Assembly (NCBI GenBank): GCA_903813345.2
Contig: CAIIXF020000009.1
Coordinates: 12,848,347 to 12,912,346, forward strand
Direction: 5' to 3'
From: Owenia fusiformis
Lineage: Eukaryota; Annelida; Polychaeta; Sabellida; Oweniidae
Length of the DNA stretch: 64,000 nucleotides
Made by a program: the position numbers and the translations under genes. A model generated the notes under the pieces. It searched no databases and was not told the origin of the DNA. It saw only the letters and a list, made by a program, of their open reading frames with translations. Of the stretch, positions 26,561 to 39,463 are shown in pieces; within the stretch, counting starts at the first letter, position 1, and every line of letters starts with the position of its first letter.

Positions 26561-26969
26561 GAAAAGGCGCCAAATAAGTATAATATTTGATACTATTTGG
26601 GAGATAATTTTCACAGTTTAAGAAAGTGTATACAATAATATGTATATGGAATGGTTTTCTACAAGGTTTAACAGTGACGTCCGCTTCATAACTAGGCACG
26701 TCCATTTTGAATGCTCTTTGGCATACTCTACATCTGCTTCGATGGTAGTTTATATCTTAAACTGGTGGTATTTAAGTCAGGCTCAATCTGTTGTCAGATT
26801 CCAGGGACAACTAAAGAAGGAGAAGGGTTATCCCGGGTAAGTTTAAATATGTTATCCCAGATTATCACGTTATCATCATCGATTCATTCTGATCACAAGT
26901 CAGAGAGTTCCCATATGTGCATCATTGGTTATTAAAATGTATGGCGTTGCAAAACGGGGTGGGCATAAT

Positions 26970-27320
26970 TAATCATATTCCAAGTCCAAGTCCATTTCAT
27001 TCCCCATTGCCTATTTCTTGGTGATTAACCTCATACCCGCTGGCCTCTTCAATTCCCAGGTTTGTGATCCAACTCTCATCTCCCTGTCTATACAGTATTC
27101 AAAGGTCCACTCTATATTTCTCTCTATTCCAGGGTCAACCTCACCTTCCTTTATTTTTCAATTTACCGCGAACCCCCTTCTCCCTTCGGTCAACCTCATA
27201 TTCCCTCTGCCTATTTCTCGGTTCACCTCGTTTAATGTATTCGTCCTGCTCAAACTGTCATCATTATCCTTCACCACAGTGCACCACATTCCGTCTTGTC
27301 TCATAATGGGAAACCACATT
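26970..27320 (+). repeat. Pyrimidine-rich degenerate repeat
   Basis: Recurring CTATTTCT(T/C)GGTT, TATTCCAGGGTCAACCTCA and GGTCAACCTCATATTCCCTC words at roughly 60-bp spacing, strongly pyrimidine-biased on the plus strand. The two overlapping frames here (114 and 80 codons) are a consequence of the bias. It grades into the field that follows. Confidence 0.5.
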
Positions 27321-27599
27321 CTCTACTATATCTCATACAGTTTAGATAAAGAGAGACTCTGATCAGAATGCTCTTGTCTCGATCCAAGTCAACTACATAT
27401 TACCATATCTATTTCAAGGTCCATCTCTGATTCATGTAATTACGCGAAGAGGAACTAAACAAAAAGATGGTCATAAACTATGAAGATGAAACTAATAAAG
27501 ATTAGAGTCCACTTAATGATAGATCTTTTAACGAATATTATTGTTTATTTGCACCCGGAGACAATATATCAACTGCTGTACATTCTCAATAATTTCGTT

Positions 27600-28390
27600 C
27601 CTATTATTTTCCCGTTACTTGTGTAAACATGGTCAGTCACCCTGGTGTAACCAGATTGTTTTGTTTGAGTCTATCAACACATTACCAAGGCAATGCACAC
27701 TTTGTTCTAGGTTATTTATTCTACCATGTTCATATGGTCAGTAATGTAAATAAGAAGTTCTGGAGGCAATTATTGTTTGATCGTGTGTCATTGTCGGTTA
27801 CCATGGCGATGACACAGTAACAGAGTTGTTATTTATAATGTTCACATTATCAGTTACAATGATAGTAATGATATCTGGTTTTTATAGAGAATGCCACCAA
27901 ATACTATTTCTTACGATGACGTTATATTAGCTAAACCATAAGTACTTTCATTATTTACCATGGTTATCCGGTGAGTTATCAGTTACCATCTGGTTATGAG
28001 GATATTCGTATAATCTGTTAGATCATGTTTATACGGTCAGTAACTATAGTAATGATGACGTTATATTCTCTAAACCGTAACCAGTATTTTTACCGCGAGT
28101 TTGTAATATTTTGTATCTTGGTTATATGGTTAGTTGCCATTGTAATATTCACGTTGTATTATTTAAAACGTGTATTCATAAAACAATAGCAAAGTTGCCT
28201 TTTATCGTCATCAGTTACCATGTTAACGACGCGTTGTATTCTGGCGACTGTAACCATTTTTGTTTTTGTTAAGTTATTTTTCAATGATCGGTTACCATGG
28301 TGATAATGACCATATAATCTTAAGCCCATGACCTGGTTGATTTTCCTTTAATGAATCTCTGGTCAGTAAGCGTGGTAATGAGGAGCGAGA
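27600..28390 (+). repeat. Degenerate tandem field (GGTCAGTAAC / GTTACCATGG)
   Basis: Words such as CATGGTCAGT, GGTTACCATGG, ATGATGACGTTATATT and TAAACCGTAACCAGTATT return roughly every 60-120 bp with heavy divergence. Many units contain the near-palindrome GGTTACCATGG. It looks like an old satellite rather than a gene. The frames at 27541-27820 are not supported. Confidence 0.55.
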
Positions 28391-28769
28391 AGAATGCCTA
28401 TGACTAGATTATCTTAAAGGAGTCATGGATGAGCAAAGACTTATTAGCAATATAGTTCAGATCGATCGAGATGGCAGGCCATAGCTAATAAGCCTTTAAA
28501 TGAACCACTAACTTCAGATTAACAATACGCGTAACTTGCTCTGGACAATTTCATTTCCATTATGAATTATTTGATTAAAATGAGATAGAAATATCCAGGA
28601 ACTCTCATTGATCTTTAGATAACATCAATTGAAACCTTACCTCAATTTTTTCTTAAAAGATGCGTATCCAGTCATGCTTAACGTGTAGCAAGTCAGAACG
28701 AGAGGCAGGCAGTGCAATAAAACATTAATATGACAAATGGGTTATTTTTGAACAGCAATACAAAGATTT
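28391..28769. other. Gene-free stretch
   Basis: Nothing recognised. Confidence 0.4.
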
Positions 28770-29086
28770 CGCATCTCACTTATAGCATGTTTATTGTTCC
28801 CGCATAACGTGTAACTTCTGGAGCGTTTGATTACGTCATCATTTTTGCGGAGCCCTATACCTCCATAAGTGGGATATTCTTACGTATAGACGGTGATTTA
28901 TAAGAATATCACGTATGGACATATAGAGCTAAACAATAAATAATGACGTAATCAAACGCTTCATAAGTTAAACGTACATCTCTGTACGACCATATAATAG
29001 TAAGTGTGATATTCTTACGTAGACGATGATTTATAAGAATAACACACTTATTACGGGAATTATAAATGTGCTATAAGTGAGTTGCG
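28770..29086. mobile_element. Small inverted-repeat element (~315 bp)
   Basis: CTCACTTATAGCA at 28775 is answered by TGCTATAAGTGAG ending at 29081. Nested inside are GAGCGTTTGATTACGTCAT against AATGACGTAATCAAACGC, and repeated GATATTCTTACGTA and TTTATAAGAATA words, giving a multi-stem structure. The internal GGAGCGTTTGAT word also occurs in the termini of the larger element at 56554-57846, suggesting kinship or a shared binding motif. Confidence 0.7.
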
Positions 29087-29181
29087 GAGTCTCAATACGA
29101 CATTTTTTTTTATTTTTGCAGGGTTAGCCGTTGTACGCTTCCTTGAGTGAGCAATCTTAGTATAGAAAAATGCACACATGT

Positions 29182-29386
29182 CAGTGATCTCCCCAGCGTT
29201 AAATTAAGTGAGTGCAGCACCCACCTGAGATTTTGGAAATAGGCTTGCACCCACCTGAAAATTCATTTGCACCCACTTGAAAATGAGAAAAATTATAAAA
29301 ATTGGCATATTTTGACCAATTTTGGTCTGAATTGTGAAAATGAGAATTTTGCACCCACTTTGGAAAATATCCTGTGGAGATCACTG
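29182..29386. mobile_element. 205-bp MITE with GCACCCAC motifs
   Basis: Perfect 11-bp TIR CAGTGATCTCC / GGAGATCACTG, flanked by the direct repeat CATGT on both sides (29177-29181 and 29387-29391). Inside are four GCACCCAC(C/T)T words. CAG...CTG ends fit the hAT superfamily, although 5 bp is shorter than the usual 8-bp target duplication. The minus frame 29384-29199 lies wholly within it and is not a gene. Confidence 0.75.
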
Positions 29387-29391
29387 CATGT

Positions 29392-31916
29392 TGTTATCTT
29401 TTTTGATGGGTTTATAGCAATTTAGTACCATACATATGTCGTACGAACTATGCAGGAAAAGGTAAACCACAAGATGCCTGTTTTGAGCATCGTATAACGA
29501 TAGTGAATATGTATTTTATAAGTTGAAATGTATTGTCAGTTCTTGTTTGACATGTGCTTCACGTATCCATCCGCAGGTTTTGCAGCCTTATTAATTGTTT
29601 GTTACGTAGTGTGTGTTAAAGGTATGTTGGTTGATAAATGTTTCTCATCCTGTTTGCTAATTTTCTCATCAAACAAGGAATGCCTCCGTCACTTCCGTAT
29701 TTCCGTCTGAAGTCTCTCCGTTTATCTAATATCTACTGTTATATTTGAAGACGATGTTGAAAATTAGAACATTTTAGCATCATAAGGAGGCCATTTTGAA
29801 AAATGGTGACTATATGTATGTCTTTGGGAAGAGGATGAAATACCCAAAAGTCAAATGACTTATTTTCAATTTGAATAAGATTCTCTTTCATTGCTCTATG
29901 ATGATTTATTATGACGTCATCATTATCGATGACTGATCCTTGATCAAGAATCACTTATTAATCGTCGCTAAATGAAACCAAATGGTTGATTGTAAAATGC
30001 TTCAAAAATAAATGTTTGTGTACAGCGTTTAGAGCTATATTGTAACTTCTTATTTCACTTCAAAATAAAGATGGATTGTTACCTTGATTGGGAAGTTATG
30101 AAGTATAAAGATAGATGTGAGAAGTGACTGAAATATTACATTGACATGTGCTGTTCAGATAATAGATGGTGGACATTTTGCGATAAGGGAAGTTGGTGCG
30201 CTCAAGATAGCTCTGCATTCAAATATAACCTATATCGGTTCTATCTTCTGCGTCGTTTTACTTCTTTCGTTATAAATCTAAATGTAATAGAAAGATTGTC
30301 GTAATAATCGTATCTATATTTATTTATACGCAAGCATGGCGCTAGTTTTGACAATTTGACTTGAATGGTGGCTGTTTTGAGAAATGATGGCTTGAAGTCC
30401 TTAATGACGCGTGGCAAGATGTTCTATGCGATCGTTTACGCCTCGGCGTTGCGCTTATTTAGTTATCATAGAAGCAAATTTATTTTCATCGTAGGCACCC
30501 TAAATCTAACCTCAGTCATCTATCCACACCTCTAGAATCTTGACAACCTTTATTTGGCACAATACAAATCCTTCTTGAAAATGCAATTAAAATAAAGGGA
30601 TCTAACTTGAATTTGTGTAATGTGTTTTATTACTCCCGCCTATCTCATTCAAGGAACATTTGCCTCGAAATTACCAATATGAAAGACATTGAGGCAATTT
30701 GAATTTAAATCAAGCATACCATTCAGACGTAAAGCAAGTAAGAGAAAAGATCGGTTTATTCCGGAATTATTGATTCATTCAATTTGGGCTGTTTTGAGAG
30801 TATTATTCCTGTGTTGATTTATCAGAGTGATGTTTATTTCTGTCAAGTTATATTTAGTAAGTATTCATAGGAAAACGGTGGCTAATGTTAATTTTCGATT
30901 TGAATGGAAGGTGCCGTGTCTACTATTTCTCAGTTAAAATATTACCGGGAGGTTGGAGTTTGCGTTTGAAAAACGTTCTTACAATGTTTTACAATTGATT
31001 GCCTTCTAGTAATATGATCTCTTCTTTTTCAAAACAAATAGTTTGGCATTATTACAAGAAAACATATTTAATTAACTTCGATGCTAGTTAGTATCATAAT
31101 ACAATAAGCAATCAATAAAAAAGCCTAAGTTATAGCCCAACATATGTTTACTAAATTAACATGTTTTCTTTGCATCTTTTGTTTATTACATAAATCACAC
31201 AAGCGCCCACAAGCGCCTTGAACCAGGGAGCCAATCAAGTTTATGATAAATAAATTCAACGACCAATCAGATAACAGGAGGACTTTCCCGGAATATTCAA
31301 ACTTCAGATTGAATTAATTTCTTCGAAAATAATTAGATCGCAAAATTAACACTGAAAGAGGGGGATTTGGGACTTCTTCTTTGGTAAGTAGATGGGTATA
31401 TATGTGGTGAAACTCAATATGCAAAAAAAGTCCAGAGGGGTCTTGATTGTGCTATCCTATGGCATAGAGCCTCTTTAAGCGTATTTCACGACTAAACATT
31501 CGGAGCAACCTATGGTCATTACCAGTAACATCTTGTCTATAACTGTCCATTTCATTGGGAAAGCATCGTGTTTGCGAATCAAAATTTGTCATTTATAATA
31601 TCAGTCTATGTCTATATCTTGTTCTGTCAGATTGGAGTATCAAACATGTCAAACTTGTCAAGCAAGGAGATCCATCGATTTATTTGACGTTGATAAATTT
31701 AAACACAAAAATTAAACTGATGTCAACCAAACGTTTATTGTATATGGGACCAAGGGCACAGCCAAGGCCTAAAATAGGCGATGTACATTTAAATAGGTGG
31801 GGCAAATATAACAAATATGCGAAGTACATCTTAATATGAAGAGATTAGAAATGCTTTTTGGACATGATCTGTTTCAGTTGTATTTTCAGAGAAATTACAC
31901 CAATGCAAATATACAT
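29392..31916. other. Gene-poor stretch before the minisatellite
   Basis: No recognised exon. A 94-codon frame (31555-31839) directly abuts the minisatellite and overlaps the ATG of one of the repeat-spanning frames by 4 bases. It has no known domain and starts at a TTG, so I do not call it a gene. Confidence 0.4.
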
Positions 31917-34438
31917 AGTCTTGCTTCAAGACCCTGGACTATCAACTCTTACAACTTATGTCACAATAGTCTTGCTTCAAGACCCTGGACTATCAACTCT
32001 TACAACTTATGTCACAATAGTCTTGCTTCAAGACCCTGGACTATCGACTCTTACAACTTATGTCACAATAGTCCTGCTTCAAGACCCTGGACTATCTACT
32101 CTTACAACTTATGTCACAATAGTCCTGCTTCAAGGCCCTGGACTATCTACTCTTACAACTTATGTCACAATAGTCCTGCTTCAAGACCCTGGACTATCTA
32201 CTCTTACAACTTATGTCACAATAGTCCTGCTTCAAGACCCTGGACTATCTACTCTTACAACTTATGTCACAATAGTCTTGCTTCAAGACCCTGGACTATC
32301 GACTCTTACAACTTATGTCACAATAGTCCTGCTTCAAGGCCCTGGACTATCTACTCTTACAACTTATGTCACAATAGTCTTGCTTCAAGACCCTGGACTA
32401 TCTACTCTTACAACTTGTGTCACAATAGTCCTGCTTCAAGACCCTGGACTATCTACTCTTACAACTTATGTCACAATAGTCCTGCTTCAAGGCCCTGGAC
32501 TATCTACTCTTACAACTTATGTCACAATAGTCTTGCTTCAAGACCCTGGACTATCAACTCTTACAACTTGTGTCACAATAGTCTTGCTTCAAGACCCTGG
32601 ACTATCTACTCTTACAACTTGTGTCACAATAGTCTTGCTTCAAGTCCCTGGACTATCTACTCTTACAACTTATGTCACAATAGTCTTGCTTCAAGACCCT
32701 GGACTATCAACTCTTACAACTTGTGTCACAATAGTCTTGCTTCAAGGCCCTGGACTATCTACTCTTACAACTCATGTCACAATAGTCCTGCTTCAAGACC
32801 CTGGACTATCTACTCTTACAACTTGTGTCACAATAGTCTTGCTTCAAGACCCTGGACTATCAACTCTTACAACATGTGTCACAATAGTCTTGCTTCAAGA
32901 CCCTGGACTATCTACTCTTACAACTCATGTCACAATAGTCCTGATTCAAGACCCTGGACTATCTACTCTTACAACTTGTATCATAATAGTCTTGCTTCAA
33001 GGCCCTGGACTATCTACTCTTACAACTTGTGTCACAATAGTCCTGCTTCAAGACCCTGGACTATCTACTCTTACAACTTATGTCACAATAGTCCTGCTTC
33101 AAGATCCTGGACTATCTACTCTTACAACTTGTGTCACAATAGTCCTGCTTCAAGACCCTGGACTATCTACTCTTACAACTTGTGTCACAATAGTCCTGCT
33201 TCAAGGCCCTGGACTATCTACTCTTACAACTTATGTCACAATAGTCTTGCTTCAAGACCCTGGACTATCTACTCTTACAACTTGTGTCACAATAGTCCTG
33301 CTTCAAGACCCTGGACTATCTACTCTTACAACTTATGTCACAATAGTCCTGCTTCAAGGCCCTGGACTATCTACTCTTACAACTTATGTCACAATAGTCT
33401 TGCTTCAAGACCCTGGACTATCAACTCTTACAACTTGTGTCACAATAGTCTTGCTTCAAGACCCTGGACTATCTACTCTTACAACTTATAACTTGCTTCA
33501 AGATCCTGGACTATCTACTCTTACAACTTGTGTCACAATAGTCTTGCTTCAAGACCCTGGACTATCTACTCTTACAACTTATGTCACAATAGTCCTGCTT
33601 CAAGACCCTGGACTATCAACTCTTACAACTTGTGTCACAATAGTCTTGCTTCAAGACCCTGGACTATCTACTCTTACAACTTATAACTTGCTTCAAGATC
33701 CTGGACTATCTACTCTTACAACTTGTGTCACAATAGTCCTGCTTCAAGGCCCTGGACTATCTACTCTTACAACTTATGTCACAATAGTCCTGCTTCAAGG
33801 CCCTGGACTATCTACTCTTACAACTTATGTCACAATAGTCTTGCTTCAAGACCCTGGACTATCTTCTCTTACAACTTATAACTTGCTTCAAGATCCTGGA
33901 CTATCTACTCTTACAACTTGTGTCACAATAGTCTTGCTTCAAGACCCTGGACTATCTACTCTTACAACTTATGTCACAATAGTCCTGCTTCAAGACCCTA
34001 CACTATCTACTCTTACAACTTGTGTCACAATAGTCCTGCTTCAAAACCCTGGACTATCTACTCTTACAACTTATGTCACAATAGTCTTGCTTCAAGGCCG
34101 TGGACTATCTACTCTTACAACTTATGTCACAATAGTCTTGCTTCAAGGCCGTGGACTATCTACTCTAACAACTTGTGTCACAATAGTCTTGTTTCAAGAC
34201 CCTGGACTATCTACTCTTACAACTTGTGTCACAATAGTCCTGCTTCAAGACCCTGGACTATCTACTCTTACAACTTATGTCACAATAGTCTTGCTTCAAG
34301 GCCGTGGACTATCTACTCTAACAACTTGTGTCACAATAGTCTTGTTTCAAGACCCTGGACTATCTACTCTTACAACTTGTGTCACAATAGTCTTGTTTCA
34401 AGACCCTGGACTATCTACTCTTACAACTTGTGTCACAA
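31917..34438 (+). repeat. 51-bp minisatellite, 50 units, open in two frames
   Basis: Every unit carries AGTC(T/C)TGCTTCAAG, then CCCTGGACTATC, then ACTCTTACAACTT and GTCACAAT. The length (2,522 bp) fits 47 units of 51 bp plus 3 units of 42 bp, with one base missing from the last. Because 51 and 42 are both multiples of 3, one frame is open for 862 codons from the ATG at 31864 (17-residue period including LLQDPGLSTLTT). A second frame (period including RPWTIYSYNLCHN) is open for 551 codons from 31836 until the first 42-bp unit creates a stop. The reverse strand is closed. Variable sites split evenly between silent and replacing changes in both frames, so I see no sign of selection on protein. 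Each unit has an inverted repeat GTCTTGCTTCAAGAC nested within AGTCC...GGACT. Confidence 0.95.
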
Positions 34439-34452
34439 AGGTTTGCAGCTAG

Positions 34453-36213
34453 ACTAATATACATACATGTGAAGGACGACATATTTACAAGCAACATATA
34501 CGGTATATAGGAGTTTTCAACCAGATTGTTTCCCATTCCAGCGCAAAATAAATCACGGAGATTTGAGAATGCATTTTCAGAAAATAAGTAATCCCCTTAT
34601 ATTAGGCTATTTTCATAAAAACATGTGAAATCTCTGCATTTCCATGACTGATGTTTCGAATCGTTTCAAATGAGCTTGACATGATCAGCTAAAATAGTTA
34701 AGAAATACCCTGTCACTGTGGCTTAGATTATCTAATACATTCAGTTCTCAGGAACAAGTCAAGAAGCACCAGTTTAAAGCAACCTTTGGGTTTTATGTCA
34801 ATTATTGAATAATGCCAGAATAAAAAAGCTTTTAAAATATATATCTTAGATCGATATATTATTCTTTCGATATTCCTATAAATGAATAAATGCCGATTGT
34901 TGCAATAACAAGTATAACCATTCATCATTTTTATTAAGTAAAGAATTTATTTACATCAATTACGGTATAAAAACAGCTACCTGTAGAAAAAATAAAAACG
35001 GATACCCCTTCAATCACTCACCTTTTCAATCCACTCCTACCTATTTTATTATAACATGGAACTAAAGTAAACCCTTTGATTATTTTTCATAATTTGTATC
35101 GATTGAATTAGAAGTACCCCTGTTCCTTTTTCTATCCTGGGAGCCAATCCTCCTTGAAACCTGGCCAAAAATTCAGGTTACGATGCGATAATAGATTTTC
35201 ATTTCAGGTAAATCTCAACATGCACACTAGAGTCTAGAGAGGTCCATGATCTCAATTACTCATATGCGAATAGGTAGTTACCAGCTTCGCCACCAGGTGG
35301 CTGATTCGAGGGAAATAACATGGCAGGGTATTACAAAATTCCTTTAAACTTGAATATTCATCAGTTTTAGTGATTCATTTTTCATATTACCCTTATGCAT
35401 GTGATAGTTATACAAATTAAAATGTGTGAAGTAACTCAAAATATTATTTGCCCAACACACGAAAAGATATTTCACTTTTGTGGTTTTACAACATGGGGTC
35501 TATGGGGAATGTCCCCGACCTAGAAGTCACATTTTCAAAGAAAAATAAATTTTCATAGTTGATAAACTCTTTACAGTACACATTTCTAGATGTAATTTTA
35601 CATGTAGATTCCAAATATGACAACAGTTTGACTGAATTGTGAATGACGTAAATCAAGATTATTTCTACTCGCATCAAGGATATTACCATATCGAGTGGGT
35701 ATTTTGAACTATTTTCCCTTTATCCGCTTAGATAGACACTATCACAATCTTTGGTCCTAGGGTAGATGCTTTCCATTGAATAAAAAATAAATGAAGACCA
35801 TTGATGAAGGGTGACTGTCACAGTAATAACTATTGAAGGCTTACAGCTTGTGATGGTATGTAACCTAAAGGAATTTCTACAATTAGTATTATTCACGAGG
35901 CTTTAACCTTTTAAGATGTATGACATTTTATATCATATATTATTTTCTTAGTACCTAATCTTACTTAATCCTGTGTAATTTAGTTCGGCCTTTTGAAAAT
36001 TGCAGTATAAGAGTTCAAGATTTTATGTAATATGTATTTTTTATAAATAATTGCATCATATCAGTTAAGATATACACGAAATGACATTTCAGTAAATTGT
36101 CGCCATGTATTAATTTCTTATCGTGTTAAGTTTACAGGCAACTGAATGGGTGTAAATAGTTTTGTATTTCAAATTTCAGTTCTTCAGGTTTTTCTGTATA
36201 TCTTAAAAAGACC
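34453..36213. other. Gene-free stretch
   Basis: AT-rich with no exon-like segment. The minus frames at 34728-34928 and 35486-35689 are short and unsupported. Confidence 0.45.
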
Positions 36214-37390
36214 CAGTACTGTCAACCCCCAAAGATTTTCTCGCGGGACCGATTTTTTAGACCCAGTTCCAAAAATTCGCGGGATTTTGCGGGACATCCA
36301 CCTAAATTCGCGGGATTTCGCGGGACATTTAAGGGATTTGCGTGATTGCGCTAAAAGGTCAAATTTTGATCAAATTCGCGGGATTTCGCGGGACCATTCG
36401 AGGGACAAACACGCTACTTGCGAGACAATTAACAGGGTAACCACCAAAGACTTCAGAGAGGGATAATTTTTCTAGACAAAGTGCCCTAAATTCGCGGGAT
36501 TTTGCGGGACATCCACCTTTTGCGGGATGTCGCAGGACATTCAAGGGATTTTTAATGTAAAAGTACTCTTGAATCAAACTTTCAGATACTGATTTATCAA
36601 ATATAATGCACTTAACTTAAGTAAACGTCAACACAATTCCACACAATACGCATAGAACTATTATTAAACTATCAAAAACCACGCTTTAGGTGTGAGTACC
36701 GTAATCCGACACGAAATTCAAAAATTCTTGTGAATACTTTGCACTTATGGCGTTCGTGACCAACTATGAAACATTTACCCCCATAGTGTTATATATCAAA
36801 ATGTACCTATTCGTATAAGGGTTCGATTATTCTACATCAAATTATGGGGAGTCAGGTTTCTTTTCGAGATATTAGTGTCCATTTATTGGAACTCGCGTTT
36901 GCTAACATTTGTTTAGTTCTAAGATGAAGGCCGTGACACGCGTAGTAAAAAGGCCAACGTTGGAACTAATCGTGACATACATCCCTATTTCCGTAATTAA
37001 AATGAAATTTGCACTCTTCCTCTTTATTTTGATACCAAACGGCATGCTAGGAGCCAACTATGGTGTTATTTGGATCAAAATCATAGTTTTATAAGTGTAC
37101 TATATGCTCCTTCCAAAAGCAGTCTTCGATGATCTGATGCACTGGGAGTTCGGCAGCACTTTTAAAATTAGGTAAACTTGACTCCTCAAAAGTGCAAAAA
37201 GCTTAGCTTCTTATATCACAATATAATCACAATTATTTAGCCTCGGGGATTGTTACAATTTTGAAAATTCGCGGAGGTCAAAGCCGTCATTTGCGGGAAT
37301 TCGCGGGACATTGCGGGACACGCGAATAGGCCAAATTTTGGTCAAATTCGCGGGATAATCCCGCCATTCGCGGGACACTTGACAGCTCTG
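36214..37390. mobile_element. hAT-like element with GCGGGA motif arrays
   Basis: The ends are CAGTACTGTCAA and TTGACAGCTCTG, inverted repeats with the CAG/CTG termini typical of hAT transposons. AAGACCCA occurs at both junctions (36208-36215, sharing two bases with the terminus, and 37391-37398), fitting a 6-8 bp target duplication. About ten GCGGGA words (often TTCGCGGGATTT or TTGCGGGACAT) crowd 36239-36530 and about five lie at 37290-37380, all in the same orientation, while the centre is plain AT-rich DNA. Subterminal motif arrays are known transposase-binding sites in hAT elements. No transposase frame is present. The frames at 36146-36577, 36909-37094 and 37253-37571 are artefacts. Confidence 0.78.
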
Positions 37391-37398
37391 AAGACCCA

Positions 37399-39463
37399 TA
37401 TAAACAAATTCTTCCTTCGACAATATACAAATGATAATCGGACGCCTGTTGAGTGTTAAGGACACTGGAATATAACAAGAACAATTTTGCATGTGCCAAA
37501 TCAAAAATATGCATACAAATGATATCAACAATGATGTTTATACGTGCGGACGTTACAAAAGTTAAATTCACATGATATGCTTAATGTAATTATTTTTAAT
37601 TTGTGCGCGGATTAGACATAATTAAATTGAATTAATGCGTTTTATAAGCATATCATTTTATGATAATAATTGCCATACTCTTGCAAATAGATGGTTTGAA
37701 AACTGACAATTACAAATAAATGGAATCGATAGTTATTATAGTATAAAATTAATTTTGTACATATAGCCTGCCAACTGATATTTCCAACTTGTATCTGGCA
37801 AGTCTAAAAGGTTCTGTCCGGTTCAAAACTAACCACAGATTGGCACAAGGTAAAGCAGATTAATAAATGACCCAATTAGGGATTTAGGGTATGAATGTGA
37901 TACAATGTCTCAATACATAAAACGAATGTGAAATGATTGCAAATGCAGTTCAAAGATCAAGAAGGCAGATTTTTCACATTTTTAAAGAGTACCCTAAAAC
38001 AGAAACAAGAACTGAAGGATCCTCTACGGTGACATATTGCATGGGATAAAAAGAAACGAATGTCGTCTACGTTAAGCTTCTCGATATTTTATGAAACAAC
38101 TATCCCCCCAATATTTAGAGTTGAAACACATAGTGTACAGGCCCGCAAAATATTCAAGATATGTAGCAACAGTGTATTTCAATTTCCATCAGACCAATCT
38201 CTAAAGTGTTGTTTCTATACCTATTGAGAGGACTGTAGGGCATACTTAATATACTTCTCATCAAGCATTCACATATTTCAATTAACGCGCACTTGTTGCC
38301 GAAGATCATTAAAAAATGAGTTCTAACTTGCGTCAACTCGCCGGAGGTAAGAGAGCCGGAGGATATGATTTCTAAATATCAACAACGATGTTTCATTTCA
38401 TTTGCGCATTAGCAATTTACTGTTCGTGTTAATTGAATTTAATATTGAATTATCAAGCCTTGTCATGAAATGGTATATGTACATGTTTTGCCAATTGCAT
38501 TTAGTATAAATAGCGTATGGATGTTAATTCGTTGTTTGTAATTTTCTCCATCGTTAACCTGTCATCAAAAGAGTTATATATTTGTTGGCAGCTTGTGCCT
38601 TCAAAACACTGCCAATTCCAACGTGCACGTGAAAACTACTTTACATGTTTTCAGACGCTTCTATTTTGCCAGCTCTTCAAAACACAATATGTTAGCTCAA
38701 TAATCATTCAATGATATTCTATGAAAGAAAAAAATTCTATTTTGCCATTTGGGTAATTTACCTGATGTCGCCGTCTAGCAGCGTATCCTATATTCTTAAA
38801 AATGCGTTCACTCCGTGCCATTTCCAAATGATAGTAGGTTATATATGGGCAAATTTACATTTCGTAATTGTTTAATCTTTGGATGCCAATTTTTCATTTT
38901 GGCACGTGTACTTAACTCAAACTTTTCTGGGTTCAAAGTATTGAATGCTACGTATAAAGAAGAAAACATAATAGGTTTGAACATCCTTTAAGCGTGTTCT
39001 ATCCGACACGAATTTCAACAAACTAACCAACTGCAACTTCTGTCATATAAAAATTAACCAAGCTCATACACTATATGTATTTGCCAAGTTATCTAAATGT
39101 AGCTAAATCCTGAACGTAGAATGAAAAAATAGTAAAAAACGTACGAAACACGAAAGATTTACACATAAATCTACAAAAAGTTATCAGTGCATTCTTCAAT
39201 TTACAATATGAACGAATATGGTGACATCTGAAAAATTATTCATGAAGGATTATAAAGTGTCAAAACAATCATTATATCGAGCATCCTATCGGGAACGAGT
39301 CGAATGATGACACGTTAACTTGGAATATCGAATCGGGTATAATGCCTCCCAGTCGAATAAATACTTTTAAGTTGGCATAACCTGTCAAATCGTAGGGAAG
39401 ATTTCTCTAGAGTAAATCTCGGACTGAATATTAAATAAAATATGGATCGTTCAAAAGACTTAC
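37399..39463. other. Gene-free stretch, probably intron 1 of the guanylyl cyclase gene
   Basis: It lies directly downstream (minus sense) of the exon ending at 39464. I looked for the next ligand-binding-domain exon on the minus strand here and did not recognise one. Confidence 0.4.

Noticed and set aside
27018-27362. 114-codon frame and an overlapping 80-codon frame
   Set aside because: Both run through a pyrimidine-biased repeat in different frames, so neither is supported.
31917-34438. Regularly spaced repeats resembling a CRISPR array
   Set aside because: The whole 51-bp unit repeats, with no unique spacers, and the context is eukaryotic. It is a minisatellite.
31836-34457. Long frames of 551, 864 and 179 codons as genes
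   Set aside because: They exist because the repeat unit is a multiple of 3. The longest begins at a TTG, and the variants show no protein-level constraint.
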